This document shows positions 11,301 through 19,858 of a stretch of DNA of 64,000 bases, one piece after another. Below the pieces are notes generated by a model. It saw only the letters and a list, made by a program, of their open reading frames with translations, had not been told where the DNA came from and did no database searches. Source of the DNA: Cladopsammia gracilis (Eukaryota > Cnidaria > Anthozoa > Scleractinia > Dendrophylliidae); assembly GCA_022457155.1 (NCBI GenBank), contig JAJGOT010000197.1:698001-762000 (forward strand), given 5' to 3'. Positions within the stretch are counted from its first letter, which is position 1. Each line of letters opens with the position of its first letter. A program made the position numbers and the translations under genes.

Positions 11301-14300
11301 TTCATGGAATCCTTTATAGTTCTTGAGAATTTTTATTTAGTTAAAAAATATTTTAACCCCATCCTTGCCCTTTGAGCAAGTGAGCATGAAGAGTTACTTG
11401 CCCAACACAAAATTTATCTACTTGTGGCAGACACCCTTGTTTCGAAAATCAGAGATGATGTATGAATGGCTTAAATTACCTGTTTATAGTCTACTCAAGC
11501 CATCATCTGTCATTTAAAGCCATTTTAACATTATGCATGTAAAAATTCCCCAACAGTGGACATTCACCATTATTATTATTATTATTGTCATTTTATTTGG
11601 TTTGTATTTTCTTTTATTTTTGGCTTATGCCATTTCCCTTTTTATTTTCAGAAAACATTTGTTATTTTATCGTTTAGCAAGAATTATGTTGAGGCAGTTT
11701 TATCTTATGTTGGGTGAGTTAGACTTACAGCTGTAAGTAATGTATCCAGTTTTCTTCCTGTTCAAATTGATTCATTGCATTTTTGTCTTGTGATTACTTT
11801 CATTGGTTTCACGTCAGTTAGAGCGAGTGCGAGTTCAAGTGTCATAGAGCGGTTTCGAGTTGAGTGTCGTAAAACCAAAACCAAAGTAATTACTCTGGCC
11901 AATCACAAAAGAGACAGACAATCCAATGAACCAATCAGCACACGAAGTAAATATATGTCGCCGGCGCCAAGCGCGGGAAAACGCTTGCGAGCAAGTCGCG
12001 ATTGGTTTTAGTTTTACTTCTTATTGGTTGAAAAAGTGGCGCGAGATAGAGCAGTTTTCAATTGAGTGTCGTAAAACCAAAACCAAAGTAATTACTCTGA
12101 CCAATCACAGCAGTCATAAACAATCCAATGAACCAATCAGAGCTCGAAGCAATTACATGTCGGCGGCGCCAAGCGCGGGAAAACGTGTGCGAACAAGTCA
12201 CGATTGGTTTTGGTTTTACTTCTTAGAGCAGTTTTCAATTGAGTGTCGAAAGTAATTACACAATTGCTTTGGTTTTGCATTGCTTCGCTTTGTGATTGGC
12301 TAAAAAATCTCGCGCCACTTTCTCGACCAATCAGAAGTAAAACCAAAACCAATCGTGGCATGCTCGCACGCGTTTTCCCGCGCTTGGCGTCGCCGACATG
12401 TAGTTGCTTCGAGCTCTGATTGGTTCATTGGATTGTTTGTGACTGCTGTGATTGGTTAGCCTGCGAGCAAGCTCTCGGGCTCGGGGTTTGAGAGAGCGGA
12501 GAGCGAGAGCTTGCAACGATGTCTCAGAAATTTGAATGCCGCCCCCAATACTTCCCGTGGCTTCCCGCTGTCCGAGCTGTCAGAATTCGGCCAATCAGCG
12601 CAAACCGGAAACGAGCGTTAATGTCAACAAACATGTAACAGTCCACGTGAAAAAAAAACGGAACTTGCTCGCAGCAAGTATGGCAAATATAGATCTGTGT
12701 AGGGAGAAAACCGAAAGCAGAAGATCCAAACGATTTAATATTGTAGATATTGTAAAGCTTCGTTAAAACTTCGCTAGCGAGTTTATAATTTTGTGAATCG
12801 CGAGATGTTTTTTATTGAAAAGGTTTCAAATTACTTTCGAACATATGCAAATTGCGTGGTGAACAAAAATAAATAAACTAAATAGCACCGGCCAAAACAC
12901 TAGAGCTCTTTCGATAGCTGTTCAAATGGCTGGAAATCTTTCATCTAAACGGGTACTAACATTCGCCGTTCGAAAGGGTGAAGATTTTTTTTAAACGTTT
13001 AACAGCCGCCGTTTGAACGGTTGAATATTTTTTCCCGTTAACTTTCAGCGTGAGAGGTCACAATTTTCTCGGCTGACCCAAACAAAAGCTGAAACTTCGC
13101 CGATCTTAATTCTTCATTAGATACATCGGCAACAGAAGCCGCAGACATTCCAATACTTCTGGCTTCTGCTACCTGGTCGTCGATGATGCGTTGTAACGGA
13201 CAGACAACCAACACTTGCAGCCGCGGCAGCAAACAGTTGAAATATAAAGCTTTTGCCATAGCCCGTCAGCAAAACAGTGAGGACATCACTGCCTTTAAGT
13301 AGTGCTTCAACTGCTTGACGTTGCCCGGGTTTCAATTCCGAAGGAAACTTCACATATTTTGAAAAATTCTCGCACGCTTTATTAATACAATCTCCTCCGC
13401 TCTCCGTGATTTTGTTTTCTTGATCACGCACGACGCACGAACAATGATGACGTTATTATCCAATTAAATCTCAACCAATCAGCATTTTCCGCTAGCTTTC
13501 ACGGGTTAAACATTCAAATTTCTGAGACATCGTTGCAAGCTCTCATTCCTTTCCCTCCCCCACCCCCTCCCCCCCCAAAAAAACTCCAAACCCGAACCCG
13601 AGAGCTTGCTCGCAGGCTAGTGATTGGTCAGAGTAATTACTTTGGTTTTGGTTTTACGACACTCAATTGAAAACTGCTCTATTTGGTTGAAAAAGTGGCG
13701 CGAGATAGAGCGGTTTTGTGTTGAGTGTCGTAAAACCAAAACCAAAGTAATTACTCTGACCAATCACAACAGGCGCAAGCAATCCAATAAACCAATCAGA
13801 ACTCGAAGTAAATACATGTCGCCGGCGCCAAGCGCGGGAAAACTCTTGCAAGCAGGTCACGATTGGTTTTGGTTTAACTTCTGATTGGTTGAAAAAGTGG
13901 CGCGAGATATTTTAGCCAATCACAAAGTGTAGCAATGCAAAACCAAAGCAATCGCGAAATTACTTTTGACACTCAATTGAAAACCGCTCTAAAACCAAAA
14001 CTAGTTGACTTTCACTTTAGAGCGGTTATCAGTTGAGTGTCGTAAAACCAAAACCAAAGTAATTACTCTGACCAATCACAGCAGTCGTAAACAATCCAAT
14101 GAACCAATCAGAGCTCGAAGCAATTACATGTCGGCGGCGCCAAGCGTGGGAAAACGCGTGCGAGCAAGTCACGATTGGTTTTGGTTTTACTTTTGATTGG
14201 TCGAGAAAGTGGCGCGAGATTTTTTAGCTAATCACAAAGCGTAGCAATGCAAAACCAAAGTAATTGTGTAAATAATTTTTCACACTCAATTGAAAACTGC

Positions 14301-15612
14301 TCTATTTAAGCCAATCACAAAGTGTAGCAAAGTGTACCAAAGCAATCGCGAAATTACTTTCGATACTCAATTGGAAACCGCTCTAAAACCAAAACCAATC
14401 GACTTTCACTTTAGAGCAGTTTTCAATTGAGTGTCGAAAGTAATTTCGTAATTGCTTTGGTTTTGCATTGCTTCGCTTTGTGATTGGCTAAAAAATCTCG
14501 CGCCATTTTCTAAACCAATCAGAAGTAAAACCAGAACCAATCGTGACTTGCTCGCACGCGTTTTCCCGCGCTTGGCGCCGGCTACATGGATTTGCTTCGC
14601 CTTCTGATTGGTTCATTGGATTGTCTTTGTCTCTTGTGATTGGCCAGGGTAATTAATGGGTTTTGGTTTTACTACACTCAAATGACAACCGCTCTACTAG
14701 TACAATATTGGTAATACAATACTACAATTTATTAAGCTACCATGAAACTGTGAACCTTTGCCTTTCTGATGGTAATTTCGCTTTATTTTTTTTACAGAGT
14801 ACAGAGGAAGGCTTCTCAACTAACTAACCTTCTGTTTCACTTTTGCAGTGATATTCCAACAATTGGCCCCTATATTCAGAAACCTTTCAAGATAGCGCTA
14901 GAAAAGCAAAAAGAGAAACTACATCGAAAACCAGGACACGGAACTAGTACCACATCGGTAAGTACATGGAAGATTTGTGTGTGATAATTAAACATGTTAA
15001 GCCGTCGTTTAGCCTAATTCAACTCACAATAGATGGTTTTCACTCACGTGTCCTGTGGGACTCAAATGACAAAGGCCATGGCGGCCATGTTGGTGCACAT
15101 GATAACAAAAGAAGCTCATTAAAATTCTTTTGTAGGTGTGCACCAACATGGCCGCCGTGACGTTACGTGAAAACCAGCTATATATGCGACCAAAAGTATC
15201 CACGGCGATTTGTTTTATAGATTTTAGCAACGCTCCTAATGTCAAGCATCGAGTCGTGTATGTATGTATGGTTCCAAGAGGCGAACCGTTAGATTTCTAG
15301 GGAGGGAGGGGTTGGGGAAAAATATCCCGCCCGACTCGAGGCTTTTTTTAGCAACCATAATTCCTGCACAGGCAAGATCACCAAACCATTATTTGGCAGG
15401 ATTCAAAATTGACGTCAACCCTGGGTCAACTCATTTATTTTTACCTAAATTCTCCACAGGAGCCAAACATTCTCGCGTGGATTTTCGAGAAGCTTGTCAT
15501 CGCTATGATCGTTTACTTCCTTCTATCGATAATCAACTCCATGGCGCAGCATTATGCTAAACGACTGGACGAGAAGAAACGGCAATCACTTAAACCGGCC
15601 AAGGGGGAATAG
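3248..15612 (+). CDS. VMP1: Vacuole membrane protein 1 (VMP1/TMEM49), 12 coding exons
   Basis: Multipass ER membrane protein of the VTT/DedA family. In animals VMP1 is a lipid scramblase needed for autophagosome formation, ER-organelle contacts and lipoprotein release. Coding exons: 3248-3257, 3778-3982, 4267-4357, 5872-5982, 6338-6417, 7853-7937, 8058-8109, 8937-9100, 10729-10845, 11652-11713, 14849-14957 and 15460-15612. They join in frame to 412 residues plus stop; human VMP1 has 406. Diagnostic stretches are [20 protein letters not shown] (exons 4-5), [27 protein letters not shown] (exons 7-8), [14 protein letters not shown] and [18 protein letters not shown] (exon 9, VTT core), GPYIQKPF, and [13 protein letters not shown] at the C-terminus. 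Hydrophobic segments lie at about 80-97, 109-140, 270-300 and 373-390. All internal junctions are GT-AG with matching phase. The first exon is only 10 bases (ATGAAACAAG); it was chosen because phase, donor and an A at -3 fit, but it is the least certain part. Introns are full of mobile elements. Identity of the remaining exons is very sure. Confidence 0.95.
3384..3437. repeat. Poly-C / poly-A tract followed by (AAAT)n
   Basis: A run of about 15 C, then about 12 A, then AATA/AAAT repeats. It lies inside the first (predicted) intron of VMP1. Confidence 0.9.
4366..4900. repeat. GGGGTACC-rich dispersed repeat in VMP1 intron 3
   Basis: Begins GGGGGAGGGGTACTTCC and carries several AAAGGGGTACC and TATGAAAGGG units at 4420-4440, 4785-4860 and near 4850, ending near GTACCCCCTCCC. 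It belongs to the broad class of elements with G-run/C-run ends also seen at 16.2, 34.9, 36.8 and 61.0 kb. Confidence 0.5.
6530..6785. repeat. Degenerate AAGATCTT-type short palindrome cluster
   Basis: Within about 250 bases the words GATCTT, AAGATC and AAGATCTT occur over and over in both orientations at 10-25 base intervals, with GCAAGATCATGCAAG-like variants. It lies in VMP1 intron 5. It is neither a regular tandem repeat nor a simple hairpin. Confidence 0.7.
7221..7692 (-). pseudogene. 3' fragment of a non-LTR retrotransposon (LINE)
   Basis: On the minus strand 7652-7446 encodes a 68-residue C-terminal tail typical of LINE polymerases, including [39 protein letters not shown] and a final [13 protein letters not shown] segment, followed by a short 3' UTR and a (GTAT)n tail, which is the ATAC run at 7221-7248 on the plus strand. 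Only the terminal few hundred bases are present, so it is a dead 5'-truncated insertion. It lies in VMP1 intron 5. Confidence 0.75.
8251..8303. repeat. (TTTA)n microsatellite
   Basis: About 13 units of TTTA in VMP1 intron 7. Confidence 0.95.
9141..9388 (-). repeat. TA-flanked MITE of the GAGCGGTTTTC family
   Basis: It opens TAGAGTGGTTTTTCTTTGAG and closes TCAATCGAAACCACTCTA. The interior matches the cluster at 11.8-14.7 kb (TTGCTTTGGTTTTGCATTGC, TTGTGATTGGCTAAAAGATC). The outermost TA on each side is consistent with a Tc1/mariner-type TA target. No coding capacity. VMP1 intron 8. Confidence 0.85.
9405..9705 (-). repeat. tRNA-derived SINE
   Basis: Read on the minus strand it starts with a tRNA-like head: GTAGTCTAGTGGTTAGAGTG (A-box-like) and GGTCTGTGGTTTGACCCCGG (B-box-like). 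A body of about 200 bases follows, containing CTCTACCCAGGTGTGTAAAT and ATCCCATCCAGAGGGGAGTA. The order tRNA head, conserved body, AT-rich tail is that of a SINE. The head has diverged from a functional tRNA. Confidence 0.75.
12457..13619. mobile_element. Inverted-repeat transposon carrying a RecQ-like helicase fragment
   Basis: The element has 80-110 base terminal inverted repeats beginning TAGCCTGCGAGCAAGCTCTC and reaching inward to GAGCTTGCAACGATGTCTCA on both sides. It is flanked by a perfect 9-bp direct repeat GTGATTGGT (12448-12456 and 13620-13628), and the host MITE can be read through once the element and one duplicate are ignored. A 9-bp duplication is typical of MULE/Mutator-type elements. 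Some Academ transposons (AcademH lineage) are known to carry a helicase, so either class is possible. No transposase was recognised, so this 1163-base copy is non-autonomous. Confidence 0.85.
13038..13431 (-). pseudogene. RecQ-family helicase fragment inside the transposon
   Basis: On the minus strand one frame encodes [20 protein letters not shown], then [19 protein letters not shown]: the Q-like segment and Walker A (TGYGKS) of a RecQ-type superfamily 2 helicase. The frame then shifts, and a second frame continues with [20 protein letters not shown] (motif Ia, KDQV-like) and a segment resembling the one that precedes the DEAH box. It stops before any DEAH motif. Only part of the first RecA-like lobe is present and it is frameshifted, so it is not a working helicase. 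Origin as captured host exon or as part of the transposon's own gene set is open. Confidence 0.75.
15028..15183. repeat. Foldback element in VMP1 intron 11
   Basis: The left arm (GATGGTTTTCACTCACGTG ... CATGGCGGCCATGTTGGTGC) is repeated inverted at 15135-15183 (GCACCAACATGGCCGCCGTG ... ACGTGAAAACCAGCTAT). It separates the last two coding exons but touches neither splice site. Confidence 0.8.
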
Positions 15613-15902
15613 TTGAAGCTAGAAAACAAGAATTTATTATCTAAAGTTGTGAATTTCGACCAGGGACCACCATCATACTAAGACTGCAAAACAGTCGTTT
15701 TTGCGCAAGTCCACCGATAAAAGCGGCGATAGCTGAAGCAGCGGAAAAGAACTGGAGCGAGTGTGAATACAGAGCAGAAAGCGGTGAGACTTCGGGTGCG
15801 TGAGGCTCGCGCGCGAGGATCCGCGCTTTGCGCCTCTTCTCGCGAGTGTCGGTGCGTCGCGTATAAGATAAAAGTGTCAAGTTTAATACGCGTGTGATGT
15901 AC

Positions 15903-16121
15903 TTTAAGCCTGGTTTTGACTTGTTACATAAGCATAAACATACGCATAAGCGGAACCATAACAGCGGTTTCGCCTAATATAAGCATGCGCGCACGCATAG
16001 GCATAAAGATCAATCTTGTGCTTATATTCATGTTCGTTTTCATTTGACGCAAATTCTTACGGCTGGTTTCGCTTATGGTTTTGCTTATGCTTATGTTACA
16101 GTGAAAACCAGGCTTTAATAA
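15903..16121. repeat. Inverted-repeat (MITE-like) element
   Basis: The ends AAGCCTGGTTTTGAC and GTGAAAACCAGGCTT are complementary, and the interior contains opposed GCATAAGCGGAACCATAAC / TTATGGTTTTGCTTATGC arms. Length about 215 bases. Confidence 0.75.
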
Positions 16122-16187
16122 CCAGGTTTTAACGAGACCAAGAGCCGGCGAGAATTGACGAGAGTTTAAACTCTTATGGTAGTTTTA

Positions 16188-16470
16188 TCCGGGGGGGGGG
16201 GGACTCCCATATAAAAATGACGGGGGTGCTCGTCCTACCTTTTAGGGGTCAACATTTGTAGATTGGTACCACTTAGGGTACTCAAATCTAAAATGACCAC
16301 CGTTAGTATTATCGCGGTACCTTTTATGAGTATGAGCCGAAAAATATGACAGAAATAGGACATGTGTTGTTTTAGAATTGGTACCTTTTAGGGTGTTTTT
16401 CGAAACTTTCCGACGAGCACCCCCGTCATTTTTATAGGGGAGCCCCCCTCCCCCCCCCCCCCCCCCTCCG
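16188..16470. repeat. Element with G-run / C-run termini
   Basis: Starts with a run of about 14 G, then ACTCCCATATAAAAATGACG. It ends with GTCATTTTTATAGGGGAGCC and a long C run. The inner arms GGGGGTGCTCGTC and GACGAGCACCCCC are also inverted. A shorter relative lies at 61.03-61.23 kb. Confidence 0.75.
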
Positions 16471-16836
16471 GGAGTTTTATCGCCATTTCTCTGGTGCCCT
16501 TCAGTACTCTCGTGTGCTCACAAATAGACTCACTTAACCGTTCGTTACGGGTTTAAAGGCGATTATCCTGCATGCAGACGTCTCTTATCTTCTTTGCTTG
16601 ACTCGGAGCGTGCAGTAAACTAGGAAATAGGAGTTGTCGGCACGCAGGTTAAAAGGGGACTTGTGTCTTTCTTATAACGTGCGGGACGAATCAATATTCT
16701 CGTCTTATTATGTTAAGGAAGGGCTTGCTTAAAGTGTAGAAGAAATGGCAATCCTTGGACTGCTTTCACACGCTGGCAGAAATTTATGTGAAACTACTAG
16801 CGGCGGAAAAGAACTGGATCGTGTATAAATAAGTGC

Positions 16837-16838
<2 letters not shown>

Positions 16839-16889
<51 letters not shown>

Positions 16890-16896
16890 ATTATTA
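16839..16896. repeat. (ATT)n microsatellite
   Basis: About 17 TTA/ATT units with one interruption. Confidence 0.95.
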
Positions 16897-17689
16897 CTAT
16901 TGTACACGGAATGCAAAGATGATACGCAAACTGGTAGACGTGAAGTAGTGCTTGCATCTTTGCTGTAACCTTTTTGTAAATTGTGCGTCATGTAGTGTGA
17001 TTTTAACTTTTGTCAAGTTATGCGATTAAATCTTACACTTAAACCACCTTGCAAAGCATAATAAATTGCACCACAGAAAAGTACTTTCATTTGAATGGTC
17101 ACGCTTTAGGATTTCATCCAGAGACTAAAAGTTAGAACCACCTTGTACAGTATGGTAAACAGCATCAAGGAAAGTACTGCTAAATAGCTTGCTTTTAATT
17201 GGTCCAGCTCAGATATTATATTTTTGAACCGAAGTTGAAATAGGCAGTAATTTTGTACCCCGTGAAAGTGGTGTTAGTCTGCCGGGCGAGGAATTTCCAT
17301 ACTGACAGGACCTCATAGATGGCGTTGTGCCACAGTTATACCTTTGAATAATTGCTGGTTAATTTAAATTTAATAAGGAATTAAGGAATCGCCAAGATCT
17401 GTGACGCACCACACGTCACTGTGAGTATGGAATTTCTTAGCTTGCTGCTCAAGCGTCACTTCACGCGGTGAAAGGCAAGCAGATTAACAGTAGATTAGCC
17501 GTCGTGAAAACGTATTTAAACGGTCAGTACCAGTAAGGATGTAAAACGATTAATAAAAGATAGAAATCCATACAACAAAGAGTTCATGCTTCTCCCTGGC
17601 CGTAGAAGTCGAAACAAACCCGAGATCGAGGTGCAGCTGCGACTGTTAGGGAGGGATCAAGACCCCGAGACACCAAATCATATACATCA

Positions 17690-17867
17690 CTATATATCGC
17701 TATACCATACATCACTATACACAACTATACGTTACTATACACAGCTATACATCATTATACACAGCTATACACAGTTGCTGTATACATCACTATACACAAC
17801 TATACGTCACTATACACAGCTATACATCACTATACACAACTATACATCACTGTACACAGCTATACTT
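17690..17867 (+). repeat. Tandem repeat, TATACATCACTATACACAAC-type unit
   Basis: Eight to nine degenerate units of about 20 bases, each alternating ATACATCACTATA and ATACACAACTATA or CAGCTATA. Open frames across it are low-complexity translations of the repeat. Confidence 0.85.
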
Positions 17868-18294
17868 TCATGGGGTCATACATGGAATACTTGTTCACAA
17901 TAGTGCTTTTATGCGTTCATTTGCTTTGTTCCTTTGATATAACAAATCTTTGCACAGATCCGCCATAATGCATTACAGATGATCGTGGCGACGAAACGAA
18001 AAAATATTTCTAGTTTCCACTGCAAAACTATAGCCCCCAAATTTTAACATCTTCAAATTTAAACACGTTTCTTAAGTTTGGTTGTACAACGGTTCTTGAA
18101 ACAAAAATAGACGAGCGTTTTCTAACTTTGAATTCCCACAGAAACGCGTGAATTTTCGCGATGTTTGCCCGCGGTCCCTGGAAACGAGGTTCGTCCGCAA
18201 TACAAATGATGCAACATTTTGCTCGATTATTCCGATTCCGTGTACTTTTTGTCCCGAGTGTAAGCATAAGGATGTCAACCAACGGAGGTAGAAA

Positions 18295-18838
18295 ATGAAA
18301 TCAGTATTTTCTCTTTGCCTGTTATTTACATACACTACCCTCGTACGACCACACATCGAATATGCTTCCTGTGCGTGGGACCCCCACATTCAGAAACAGA
18401 TCAGGGACCTGGAAGGTGTTCAGCGAAGAGCCGCTAGGTTTGTAAAAAACTGCTATATCCGAGAAGATTCACCATGTTTTATGAGATGGTAAATGGTCTC
18501 ACCAGATGACCTCTTGAGAACATCTCAACGCTCTACGCGTTCCTCACATCCCAAGAGATTTATCAACCTGTATTAGCTCTACTGACACCCGTAAATTCAG
18601 CTTTATAACAAGATCACTTAAGGAGTGGAACCTGCTCCCTAACAATATACTTGAGGCCCCCACCCTTGCTAAGTTAAAGGAGATGGTCACCATGGAACTT
18701 GTGAAGTAGTTGAATTAATGAACACGCAACACCTGTCAGTTTATTTTATTTTATTTTATTTTATTTTACATTGTATTTAATATATCCGCTTTCATGGCAA
18801 CAGCTTTGCGGATTATAATATATAAATAAATAAACATG
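18295..18838 (+). pseudogene. 3' fragment of a second LINE type
   Basis: The frame encodes TTLVRPHIEYASCAWDPHIQ and then QRRAARFVKNCY, a signature found after the reverse transcriptase domain of jockey/CR1-type LINEs. It is closed by an early stop, after which other frames continue LINE-tail sequence (SLKEWNLLPNNILEAPTLAK). The fragment ends in TTTTA repeats (18740-18768). The polymerase core is absent; this is a 5'-truncated, decayed copy. Confidence 0.75.
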
Positions 18839-18943
18839 AGTGAATGAGGAAAAAATTCTTAGAGAACATAAATTTGAAATAACCCAATGTTATAATTAAC
18901 ACTCTCGATCTCAGTAAACCTGATAACTGGCTTATACTTGCAA

Positions 18944-19184
18944 GAAAGAAATTATATAAAGAATAAACTAGAAATACGTGTCTCGCAGAACCTCGCGAAG
19001 CTCGGGGGTGGGTGCCCCGGGGAAGGTGCACCACAAAATTTTAGCGTCGGGGGAAGGAGAGATGGAATTTCAGGTTCAACTGGTCGAAACTGGAGAGGTT
19101 CGGTTGCATAACCACAATGGCCTCGACATTTGAAGTTGCGACATTCTCGTCCCCAGAGCCGAAAGAAATTATATAAAGAATAAA
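18944..19184. repeat. 193-base insert flanked by 24-base direct repeats
   Basis: GAAAGAAATTATATAAAGAA plus TAAA occurs at 18944-18967 and again, identical, at 19161-19184. The enclosed 193 bases are much more GC-rich (CTCGCGAAGCTCGGGGGTGG, ends CATTCTCGTCCCCAGAGCC) than the flanks. It looks like an insertion with an unusually long target duplication, or a local duplication around the insert. Confidence 0.6.
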
Positions 19185-19684
19185 AATGAAGGTCGTGATT
19201 GTAATTATTTATTTATTACCATTATTTTTAATTTCATTATCATTATTGCTGTGTCATCATTACTCAGTCATCGCGGAAGTTTATAAGCTCCTGGTCATCG
19301 TCACTGTTTTTATGCAATGCCATAGTTCACCTGCTCTTCCAACTCTATGCAAATTCCCGATGGTAGGACTCGTTCAAACCATCCATAAGTTTAGACGTAT
19401 TGTTGCTCATACAAATGCCCAGCTGAAATTTAACTTATTATTTCAATTTATATTCATATATTTTCCATTGTTATTGTAATTTTTTATCCCGTTTGTTAGC
19501 CTTATAACATCCTGTCAAGTAGTTTGTTTCAGAAATAAAATCCTGTTCAGTCGCTTGACTAAAACGATTTTAATCAATGTACTAGTACCAGGTATCAATA
19601 CGTAAATGTGTCTGCTAATAAGTCGTTAAAAAGTAATTATTTTCTACCGCCGAAAGATTTTTTCTGCCGGACAAATACAAAAGA

Positions 19685-19723
19685 TGACGTCAGTTTCTAT
19701 TTTTTCACATATGAGTGACGTCA
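19685..19723. promoter_or_regulatory. Two perfect CRE (TGACGTCA) motifs upstream of nucleoredoxin
   Basis: TGACGTCA occurs at 19685-19692 and 19716-19723, 31 bases apart and 136-174 bases before the start codon. This palindrome is the consensus for CREB/ATF-family bZIP factors. Position and duplication suggest a promoter element; function is inferred. Confidence 0.55.
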
Positions 19724-19858
19724 GAACTATCACATTACCCATGAGGCGTTGCAAGTTCCGCGTAAGACCTGTGCCACGATCCGTCTGCAAGGTCATTGTT
19801 AGCCTGCAAGATTTCACAGCCAATTTTCACATCTCGAGACACAAACACCGCACTGATC

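Larger units (their letters stand above)
11845..14696. mobile_element. Nest of GAGCGGTTTTC MITEs in VMP1 intron 10
   Basis: At least six copies or parts of one ~285-base element with ends TAGAGCGGTTTTCAATTGAG / CTCAATTGAAAACCGCTCTA. Copy A starts at 11845 and is cut at GCGCGAGATA by copy B (~12041). B is cut at ACTTCTTA by copy C (~12224-13680, minus orientation). C is cut by the 9-bp-duplication element at 12457-13619. B resumes at 13681 and is cut at GCGCGAGATA by copy D (~13706-13993). Copy E spans ~14021-14303; an older 3' half follows to 14386; copy F (minus) spans ~14412-14696. All insertions are at TA. Each copy carries several CCAAT/ATTGG motifs. Open frames here repeat one translated MITE sequence and are not genes. 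Confidence 0.85.
15613..19858. other. Intergenic region VMP1 to nucleoredoxin
   Basis: No protein-coding gene was recognised. Contents: VMP1 3' UTR of unknown length (an AATAAA lies near 17.06 kb), two inverted-repeat elements, an ATT microsatellite, an AACCCTTT MITE fragment (~17.08-17.15 kb), a 20-base-period satellite, a LINE 3' fragment, an insertion with long direct repeats, and the nucleoredoxin promoter. Confidence 0.6.

Noticed and set aside
11926..14196. A series of similar 60-110 residue open frames with the shared words [11 protein letters not shown] and SAAPSAGKR
   Set aside because: They are translations of the repeated GAGCGGTTTTC MITE, not members of a protein family.
17586..17903. 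105-residue open frame rich in Tyr, Thr and His
   Set aside because: It is the translation of the 20-base tandem repeat.
19186..19479. 97-residue hydrophobic open frame before nucleoredoxin
   Set aside because: AT-rich low-complexity translation beginning inside the direct repeat; no conserved motif and no partner exon.
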